21,535 nucleotides of DNA from Pseudomonadota bacterium (GTDB lineage Bacteria; Desulfobacterota; BSN033; WVXP01; G020346125). Location: positions 1-21,535 of the forward strand of contig JAUWDQ010000006.1 of assembly GCA_030608745.1 (NCBI GenBank). The letters run 5' to 3'. The translations under genes were made by a program, and so were the position numbers. How positions within the stretch are numbered: the first letter of the stretch is position 1; the number at the start of each line of letters is the position of its first letter. Positions 16,138 through 21,535 of this stretch are shown here, one piece after another. The notes beneath the pieces are model-generated. The model saw nothing but the letters and a program-made list of their open reading frames with translations, was not told the DNA's origin and did no database searches.

Positions 16138-16154
16138 GGCCTCCAGCGCAGGCC
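16138..16154. other. Small hairpin between convergent TPR and pilY1 genes
   Basis: GGCCT (16138-16142) pairs with AGGCC (16150-16154) around a 7-nt loop. It has no T-tract on either side, so it is only a weak candidate for a bidirectional stop signal. Confidence 0.3.
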
Positions 16155-16168
16155 ATAACATACTCTTC

Positions 16169-18994
16169 CTAACGGAATATCTGCCCCCAGGAATGGATTC
16201 TTATTCTCTCCCCCAATAACTTCACCGTGACAGCATGGACCGTAGTATCGCTGGTTTGGATGATAATCTGACTGTCTACGGGGTTGAAGATGATATCCGA
16301 GGGGAGCCCATGGCCAATGGTGATACTCCTGGGGACGGTTCCGCCGATCTTGTCGTTCTCATCCACAACCCCATCGCCGTTAATATCCAATACCGGGGAG
16401 TCGGGGGCACACCCGGTATCGTATTGAACGGCATAGAGGCGCGCAATTCCCCCGGCTTTGCAGGGGTCCTCGATGTCGGGTTCAAAGGTGGTAAAAAATA
16501 CAATCCCACCAGCGACCAAGGGCGAGGCCGTCACCCTTTCCCCCGAATGCTCGACAAAATCGATGTACCATCCCTGGGACCCCTCCACCGAACCGCATCC
16601 TCTTGTCTGGTTGGTCAAGTTTCCCCTGGTAACGGGCACCCCATTGTCCTTTATGGCATAGAAACTCTGGATGGTGGTATCCAGCCTGTCCTCCATGGTA
16701 AAATACTTGCCCGTCCCGAAGTAGACGAATAGATGATTCGGGTCGGTATCATAAAAGGCCAAGTTCATGGGTATGGAGATGGGCTGACCTAATGAAGTCG
16801 TAAACAGCAACCTCTTTGACCAACTCGCCGGATCTGAATCGACATTGACCTTGAACACCTTCCCCCCAAGATCGCCGGCGTATAGGAAGTCCAAAAGACC
16901 GTTGTCATCCGAATCTACGGCCATGGGACTGTTAATGGGATCGCCCGGGGGATCGCTCAATGCCAACTTACCGATTATGGTTCCCTCCTCCACATCGATG
17001 GCATAGAGGTTTCCGGGGGAGCCGTTATTTTCGAACCCCGAGCCGAAGAAGGCGGCCCACTTCCTCTCATTTTCGCCTACCTTCACCCTTCCGATCAGGG
17101 GAATGGACCACGTCTCCCCCAATTCCTTCTCCCTGAATTCCCAGAGGAGAACGGGATCATCCCCCGTTACATCCAGGGCAAAATAGGCATCCCCTCCCCC
17201 CCTCTCGCCACAGATCACAATGGTCTTCGACTCGGCACCGTTCCGGATACGAGTTACCATGGGCGAGAGATCCACGTGGTATTCGTGGCAGTAGTCCTTT
17301 CGTGCCAAATTCCTCAGCTTTGTCACCAGGAGATTGTTGGGGATGAAGGCCCACTTTTCCATGCCGGTATTGATATCGAAGGCGTGGAGCATCCCGCCAT
17401 TGGTACCGACATAAACGGTATCCCTGGTGACGGCCGGGGTGGAGTGGATGATATCGCCCAACTTGTACTTTCGCTTCCGATACTTCTCGAAAACCTCGTT
17501 TCGCAGGTAGTTGATGAAGTCCTCTGCCTCAGCCTTGTCGGAAAAACCGAGGAGCTCCCACAGGGGATGATTGTCCGCATCCGTTATATCGACATTCATG
17601 CCCTTGAACTCGATCCTCCGGACCATCTTCACTCCGTCCCCTGGCTCATCATCCAGGACTGTATAGATCCTCCGTGTTCCCAGTTCTCTGTACCTCAGGG
17701 AGGATGGCCCGTCCGCCGTTTCATCCCAAAGAGGATTGGGATTATTGGGATCATAGGGAAGCGAGAAGGCCTCTAAGAATCCCCCCCAGGTTTGGGGGTC
17801 GAATTTGGCCCGAAATAACCTGTTTCCCGTCCCCTGAGAAGTGGAGAGAATCGAAGCGGCCGTTCCCGAGGAGGCTTTCTTGATGATATCGGCCAGGGCG
17901 TTTTCGAAGGCCTCCTTCAGTTGGTCATAGTCATCCGCCGTGAAATAGAGGCCACCCCCCTGTGTTCCAGCCTCCTCCAGGAGGTTCATGTCGATCCTGA
18001 AGCCGATAGTATAGGTGATCACGTTCTGGATCTCCCCCTCGGGGCCCTCCATGTCACTGCGCAGATCCTTCTCGTACATCCACTGGGCCACATCATCCAG
18101 ATAATTGTGAAGCTCCCTGTCGTCCCAATCGGGAAAGTCGGGCTTGGCATAGGGGGTATCCTTGCCGTCGCCGTCATGATCCCCCACGGCGCTCAGCAAC
18201 CGGTCCCAATCGCTATCGCAGTTGGACTCGCCATCGGTCATGAAGATGACGAAGTTCTTCTGGCACCACCACTGGATGGGGCTGGAATTATCTATGGAAT
18301 TTCCGTAGTCGTCTGTATCCCTGGCCGAGTAGACACTGCCGCCTCTGTAGTATCGATAATTACTATCCCCATCACCTTTATATTCGCCCAACCCCGGGGG
18401 GCCATTTCCCCCGGCGTAGTATTGGGCCGCCGTAAAGAGCGTCTCCGCCAGCACCGTATAGGTGTGGGGAACGGTCTCATAGATCTCCATTCCATTGATG
18501 TAGTCGATCAGTTCGCCCTTATCCGTACCCACTGGGCGGAGGAGCTTTCCCCCATGTCTCACGAAGTCCGATCTGGTATTGAAGCTCCTGCCAGTCTTCG
18601 GGTCTTTCCAGTCCCACCTGGATCTCCTCCCGGTACTGCTGCTTCCGTCCAGCCGCATCAGGCCGAAACGAACATTTTCGGTTTCGTCGATGATGTGGGT
18701 GATGACGTTCTTGGCGATCTGCCATCGGGTGCGATTATACCGCTTCCAGTTCTCGTAGTTTCCCAGGTCAGGCATCCCCACCCATGGCTCGTACTCCTTG
18801 TTGGGATCGTAAGGGGTCCCAGCATCATCGTTGAGCATGCTCCCGGAGTGATCGAGGACGATCAAGATGTTGGGCATGACGACCCGTGTGATGAAAGGGG
18901 GCGTCTCACACTGCATCGCCGATATGTGAGAAAAACCCCCAAGGAGGAAGGATAAGACGAGGAAGCTAAGAATAAGTGAGCTTTTTATTTTCAT
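16169..18994 (-). CDS. pilY1: PilY1-type pilus tip/adhesion protein (VWA + beta-propeller)
   Basis: The protein has 941 aa from the ATG at 18994. This start is chosen because it begins a classic Sec signal peptide (MKIKSSLILSFLVLSFLLGG, cleavage near HISA) after a GGGTGGGG ribosome site. An in-frame ATG at 19054 would lie upstream of the predicted transcription start. A von Willebrand A domain (about 40-365) has the MIDAS motif DHSGS (D48-S52) and FMTDGES. A PilY1 C-terminal beta-propeller (about 500-940) carries VYVGTNGGMLHAFD, FGSGFENNG, the calcium-loop-like DSDDNGLLDFLYAGD, and near the end DINGDGVVDEND (from about 870), an EF-hand-like calcium loop. PilY1 promotes pilus extension and surface adhesion. 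It stands alone here, without minor pilin genes beside it. Confidence 0.94.
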   Translation of the reverse strand: MKIKSSLILSFLVLSFLLGGFSHISAMQCETPPFITRVVMPNILIVLDHSGSMLNDDAGTPYDPNKEYEPWVGMPDLGNYENWKRYNRTRWQIAKNVITHIIDETENVRFGLMRLDGSSSTGRRSRWDWKDPKTGRSFNTRSDFVRHGGKLLRPVGTDKGELIDYINGMEIYETVPHTYTVLAETLFTAAQYYAGGNGPPGLGEYKGDGDSNYRYYRGGSVYSARDTDDYGNSIDNSSPIQWWCQKNFVIFMTDGESNCDSDWDRLLSAVGDHDGDGKDTPYAKPDFPDWDDRELHNYLDDVAQWMYEKDLRSDMEGPEGEIQNVITYTIGFRIDMNLLEEAGTQGGGLYFTADDYDQLKEAFENALADIIKKASSGTAASILSTSQGTGNRLFRAKFDPQTWGGFLEAFSLPYDPNNPNPLWDETADGPSSLRYRELGTRRIYTVLDDEPGDGVKMVRRIEFKGMNVDITDADNHPLWELLGFSDKAEAEDFINYLRNEVFEKYRKRKYKLGDIIHSTPAVTRDTVYVGTNGGMLHAFDINTGMEKWAFIPNNLLVTKLRNLARKDYCHEYHVDLSPMVTRIRNGAESKTIVICGERGGGDAYFALDVTGDDPVLLWEFREKELGETWSIPLIGRVKVGENERKWAAFFGSGFENNGSPGNLYAIDVEEGTIIGKLALSDPPGDPINSPMAVDSDDNGLLDFLYAGDLGGKVFKVNVDSDPASWSKRLLFTTSLGQPISIPMNLAFYDTDPNHLFVYFGTGKYFTMEDRLDTTIQSFYAIKDNGVPVTRGNLTNQTRGCGSVEGSQGWYIDFVEHSGERVTASPLVAGGIVFFTTFEPDIEDPCKAGGIARLYAVQYDTGCAPDSPVLDINGDGVVDENDKIGGTVPRSITIGHGLPSDIIFNPVDSQIIIQTSDTTVHAVTVKLLGERIRIHSWGQIFR

Positions 18995-19056
18995 TTTCCC
19001 CACCCTTTTCCCCCGCCCGTCATGTTGGGGTAAGCAGAAAAGCAATATTTCCATTT

Positions 19057-19085
19057 ATAATAATCCACTTTTTGAAAAATGTAAA
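19057..19085 (-). promoter_or_regulatory. Sigma-70-type promoter of pilY1
   Basis: On the minus strand TTTACA (19085-19080), a 17-nt spacer and TATTAT (19062-19057) each match 5 of 6 consensus bases. The start is expected near 19050, giving a leader of about 55 nt before the ATG at 18994. This supports the shorter PilY1 start and suggests pilY1 is expressed independently of the sigma-54 operon. Confidence 0.6.
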
Positions 19086-19237
19086 GGGAAATAAACGATT
19101 GAGGAAGATGGGGAACGAGGCGGCCAAGAGGCGGTGGGGACCTTTATCCTCTATAACCGAGCCAAAGGGGAGAAAAGGAAGGGAGCGACATAGAGTTCGA
19201 GGATCATCCTGGCTCAATGCTTATCTTTAAATCTTGG
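19086..19237. other. Intergenic stretch without recognised feature
   Basis: No gene, RNA or convincing signal is seen between the pilY1 promoter and the palindrome cluster. Short open frames on either strand lack ribosome sites. Confidence 0.4.
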
Positions 19238-19343
19238 AATTCCCCGCTCCTTGGAGCGTGGGATGAGTAACAAATAAGAAAAATTCCTTATTATCGGCGT
19301 AGCGTAGCGAAGCCGACGTGATACCCCGCAGCTTGCTGCGGGG
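19238..19343. repeat. Cluster of palindromic intergenic elements
   Basis: Three inverted repeats occur in 106 bp. CGCTCC-TT-GGAGCG (19245-19258) is extended by CCC/GGG with one bulge to 19242-19262. TCGGC (19294-19298) / GCCGA (19312-19316) encloses a GTAGCGTAGC tandem. A perfect 20-bp palindrome, CCCCGCAGCTTGCTGCGGGG, lies at 19324-19343. The last has no T-tract on the plus strand. The composite resembles REP/BIME-like dispersed units; whether it is repeated elsewhere in the genome cannot be seen here. Confidence 0.7.
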
Positions 19344-19483
19344 AGAGTTCATTATACCTGTAGATCATAATTATTGGAACAATTAATTTTGCATGCTCGA
19401 ATTTCATATAAAGTACCACATTGTTAATCTCATGTCAGGTTTGGAAAAAACATCAATGTTTTTTAATCTTATTAATTTTTTTG

Positions 19484-19512
19484 TTGAAACATTAAGGAAT
19501 TTATTGTATAAA
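19484..19512 (+). promoter_or_regulatory. Sigma-70-type promoter of the small regulator gene
   Basis: TTGAAA (19484-19489), a 17-nt spacer and TATAAA (19507-19512) lie in an AT-rich tract. The start is expected near 19519, about 25 nt before the ATG. Confidence 0.7.
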
Positions 19513-19543
19513 AAATTAGAAAACCTTTTTACAGGAGGATGTC

Positions 19544-19864
19544 ATGAACAAGAAAAAATTAATTGAAATGATTAGAAAAGGTGTCCCTGATAAAGAAATA
19601 ATGAGGGAGTTGGGCATCCAAACCAAAGCTTCTTTGAAGAAGATGTATTATGATGCCTTGGTTGAGGCTGGGAAGATAAAGGGCATTATGGCAGAGAGGA
19701 AAATGAAAAAAGCAAAGCCCAAGAAGAAAAGGCCGTTGGCCATTGGCAAAAGGGGAACCATACTCCTAAGCAAACCATTGCTAGTAGAACAACTCGGTTT
19801 CAAGGAGGGAGATATATTTACAGTATCAAAAAGGAGGAACAGTATCATCCTGAAAAAACAGTAA
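19544..19864 (+). CDS. Small DNA-binding regulator, AbrB/SpoVT-like C-terminus
   Basis: This is a 106-aa basic protein. Residues 1-50 look like a small helix-turn-helix (KLIEMIRKGVPDKEIMRELG, then QTKASLKKMYYDALVEAGK). A Lys-rich linker (about 52-65: MKKAKPKKKRP) follows, then a swapped-hairpin AbrB/MazE-like segment (66-106: AIGKRGTILLSKPLLVEQLG, FKEGDIFTVSKRRNSIILKK). The start is clear: GGAGG lies 5 nt before the ATG, below a good promoter. It has no partner toxin gene beside it, so it is more likely a stand-alone transcription regulator than an antitoxin. Its targets are unknown. The fold is assigned by pattern, moderately sure. Confidence 0.75.
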   Translation: MNKKKLIEMIRKGVPDKEIMRELGIQTKASLKKMYYDALVEAGKIKGIMAERKMKKAKPKKKRPLAIGKRGTILLSKPLLVEQLGFKEGDIFTVSKRRNSIILKKQ

Positions 19865-20035
19865 AGCTTCAGCGTGGTGAGCTATCCTCTCGATCTCCTG
19901 TTCTTTTATGTTGTTGTCACAGATCCGCAAAGTATATTTTAGGATATTCCAGATACAGACGAACAGAAGCTCACAGAATAAGAATAAATAAGGTCAGCCC
20001 AACCTACCCTATCCTACGCAAGTGCTTGATTTAAC

Positions 20036-20114
20036 TGGTACCCCCGGCCGGACTCGAACCGGCGACACAGGGATTAGGAATCCCTTGCTCTATCCATTAC
20101 TGAGCTACGGGGGC
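20036..20114 (-). tRNA. tRNA-Arg (anticodon CCT)
   Basis: The minus strand folds as a complete cloverleaf. The acceptor stem is GCCCCCG / CGGGGGT (G-U at the first pair) and the D stem is GCTC/GAGC. The anticodon stem AGGGA/TCCCT carries the loop TTCCTAA (anticodon CCT). The T arm is GCCGG-TTCGAGT-CCGGC, the discriminator is A, and a CCA end is encoded (20036-20038). It reads AGG codons. tRNA genes are common integration sites, but no duplicate of its 3' end was noticed in the window. Confidence 0.95.
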
Positions 20115-20197
20115 TCCCTGCTTCAGTACAAGAGCATCATACCCTCTATTGCCAGGTCTTGTCAATACGGTTCCCTTAGGGCCTAGATGAGATCTAC

Positions 20198-20413
20198 TCA
20201 GCTCCTATTTCTTCTCCGCAATCCTAAATGATTCTGGGACAGGCTGGCTTTGGAGACCCCGAACCCCGGGAAGGGTTCCTTGTCCAAGAGGGCGAACAGA
20301 CCATTAAATCTGGAGAGTTCCCTCGCAATCATTGATCCTATGATGCCTGCACCGATTACAATAACATCATATTCCCCCACATAACCGTACTGATTGGGGA
20401 TATCCCCGTTCAT
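20198..20413 (-). pseudogene. Truncated FAD-dependent oxidoreductase (DAO/GlpA-like) N-terminus
   Basis: Only 71 aa remain. Residues 13-40 form the first Rossmann strand-turn-helix with GAGIIG (dinucleotide binding), followed by ALLDKEPFPGFGVSKASLSQ. This resembles the start of glycerol-3-phosphate dehydrogenase or 2-hydroxyglutarate oxidase-like enzymes, which are normally about 400-550 aa. After about residue 62 the similarity stops and a TGA follows, with a tRNA gene 84 nt on. The rest of the enzyme has been lost, and the remnant cannot be catalytic. The start overlaps the cupin stop by 4 nt (ATGA), so the two were once co-translated. Confidence 0.75.
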
Positions 20414-20784
20414 TTCTGCGATCCGCCCTTGACATATTTAATGGCGGGTGAAAAAACATTATACAAAAGGATATCCTCTTCTACATTCCTGATAGTATGC
20501 AGGGTATTTTGCCGCACCAGCACGACCATTCCGGGTTCCAAGGGAAACTCGCCTTCCTCATCAATAAACATGGTGGCTTTACCCTTAAGCACATAAATCA
20601 GGTCGGGTTGGTCTCGATGCCTGTGTTCTGGCAAAGTCACCCCTTTCTCGAGAGATATTTTCATGACGGTGATGGGCGAATCATCTTTCTCACGGGTATA
20701 GATCCATTTAATTTTCCCTTTATCCGTCATAAAATGTGGTTCCCATTCCACATCTGCCTCTTTCTTAAACACAGCAGTCATCAT
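20410..20784 (-). CDS. Small single-domain cupin protein
   Basis: This is a protein of about 124 aa starting at tandem ATG codons (20784 or 20781) behind AGGGGG. The in-frame ATG at 20847 has no ribosome site. Cupin motif 1 is present as GVTLPEHRHRDQPDLIYVLKG (two His; Asp in the usual Glu place). Motif 2 ends in LHTIRN with the third metal-ligand His, so a metal site is plausible. Similar stand-alone cupins bind small molecules or act as isomerases or dioxygenases; the substrate here is not readable. It was coupled to the now truncated FAD oxidoreductase gene, suggesting a lost catabolic function. Confidence 0.8.
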   Translation of the reverse strand: MMTAVFKKEADVEWEPHFMTDKGKIKWIYTREKDDSPITVMKISLEKGVTLPEHRHRDQPDLIYVLKGKATMFIDEEGEFPLEPGMVVLVRQNTLHTIRNVEEDILLYNVFSPAIKYVKGGSQK

Positions 20785-20994
20785 AATCCCCCTACTTAAA
20801 AACAATTTGGTTTTGCGACTCGGTTGGATAAGCCATCCTCTATGCACCCTCTATGAATATTCCAGTGAACAGAATCAGATCACCCCCTTCCGCCCCCTCC
20901 TTCCCGTTGCCGTCCCCGCGATCCCCGTGGTAGGAGAAAGTGCCGACGAATAACTACACCCAGCGTTCCGACTTGGAAGGAAGGGATAGAAAAA

Positions 20995-21034
20995 ATGCCG
21001 TTTCATATCATGAACCCATAGTTTGAAACGGCAT
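20995..21034. repeat. Long-stem inverted repeat
   Basis: ATGCCGTTTCA (20995-21005) and TGAAACGGCAT (21024-21034) form a perfect 11-bp stem around an 18-nt loop. A-runs lie on the left and AATTTTT lies a few bases to the right. It could be a bidirectional terminator or the footprint of a mobile element. It lies at the border between the cupin gene and the truncated RND gene. Confidence 0.6.
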
Positions 21035-21119
21035 CACCGAAATTTTTCCATCCTTATACCACAATGGTAATTAAAGTCAACCTTTTTAAAAATTGGACTT
21101 AAACTTCTCATAATCCTGA

Positions 21120-21535
21120 GATGAAAGCCAGGTTCGTTCTGAAAAAAAGCTGAAGGTTATACTTCCTCTTGCCCTCTTTATTATCTTCATAATTTTATAT
21201 TTTCAGTTCAGATCGATTCCCACCACAACAATGGTATTTTCAGGAATTGCCGTGGCATGGGCCGGAGGCTTTTTAATGATCTGGCTGTATAGTCAACCAT
21301 GGTTTCTAAATTTCAGCATACTGGGCGCTGACATGCGTGCAATTTTTCAGGTTCATTCTATAAATCTAAGTGTTGCCATCTGGGTTGGCTTTCTTGCCCT
21401 TTTTGGGATTGCCTCAGACAACGGCGTGGTGATTGCGACATACCTTGATCAGAGATTTGCATCAGGCAATATCAGTTCCATTGATGATATCCGTCAGGCG
21501 ACAGTCGAGGGTGCTGTACGGAGAATCAGGCCATG
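21120..21535 (+). pseudogene. 5'-truncated CusA-type RND efflux pump fragment, running off the window
   Basis: One open frame of 138 codons (from 21120, after an in-frame TGA at 21117) reads as the middle of a heavy-metal-efflux RND protein. It shows QVRSEKKLKVILPLALFIIF, the membrane segments WAGGFLMIWLY and INLSVAIWVGFLALFGIASD, GVVIATYLDQRF, and the loop ATVEGAVRRIRP. These proteins are normally about 1000-1100 aa, and this segment belongs to the second half of the pump. No homologous sequence precedes it in any frame, so the 5' part is missing. It may be a remnant, or the 3' part of a gene broken by rearrangement. The right end is cut by the window. Confidence 0.75.

Noticed and set aside
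17921..18955. Open frame of 344 codons on the plus strand inside pilY1
   Set aside because: It is antisense to the VWA domain region of pilY1. Its hydrophobic V/I/G/H-rich product is typical of a shadow of a D/N/Y-rich gene.
18992..19054. Longer PilY1 start at 19054
   Set aside because: It would place 20 non-signal residues before a clear signal peptide, and the predicted transcription start lies downstream of it.
20036..21535. Genomic island integrated at tRNA-Arg
   Set aside because: No integrase and no duplicate of the tRNA 3' end were seen; the truncated genes show rearrangement but not a defined island.

Overview
The window reads as chromosomal DNA of a Deltaproteobacterium-like (Desulfobacterota-type) bacterium. 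The basis is a complete pilMNOPQ type IV pilus (T4P) cluster with a three-AMIN secretin, an MglB/MglA-type roadblock + small-GTPase pair, sigma-54 two-component regulation, DUF4388/PATAN proteins, and typical dispersed palindromic intergenic repeats. The assignment is by family resemblance, without a database search.

Layout. Bases 1-241 hold degenerate repeats of the TGGAATA-TGG type. From 14617 down to 242, fourteen minus-strand genes lie head to tail with short gaps or 4-nt overlaps. In transcription order they are: a roadblock-like protein, a Cache-HAMP membrane sensor, a REC-PATAN-roadblock response regulator, a protein with two PATAN-like repeats, an MglB-like roadblock protein, an MglA-like GTPase, a CheW-domain adaptor, a soluble PAS histidine kinase, an NtrC-family sigma-54 activator, then pilM, pilN, pilO, pilP and pilQ. 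A near-consensus sigma-54 promoter (14646-14663, minus strand) lies about 20 nt upstream of the first gene. The operon may therefore be controlled by the sigma-54 activator it encodes. The only sizeable interruption is a hairpin-rich stretch of about 100 nt between the activator gene and pilM.

An AT-rich region of about 500 bp (14618-15135) separates this operon from a divergent cytosolic TPR protein. Convergent with the TPR gene is pilY1 (VWA adhesin/pilus tip protein), which has its own sigma-70-like promoter. Upstream of pilY1 is a cluster of perfect palindromes, then a small regulator gene with its own promoter (possible N-terminal HTH plus AbrB-like C-terminus). Next come tRNA-Arg(CCT) and a visibly eroded stretch: a truncated FAD-dependent oxidoreductase coupled to a small cupin gene, an 11-bp-stem hairpin, and the 5'-truncated middle of a CusA-type RND efflux gene running off the right end.

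Working model (inference). The envelope sensor, roadblock proteins, PATAN regulators, CheW adaptor and kinase feed a Ras-like MglA switch, which controls where or when T4P are built. PilMNOPQ form the alignment complex and outer-membrane pore, PilY1 is the tip/adhesion factor, and the TPR protein could be an MglA effector. The pilins and pilus motors (pilA, pilB, pilC, pilT) are not in this window.
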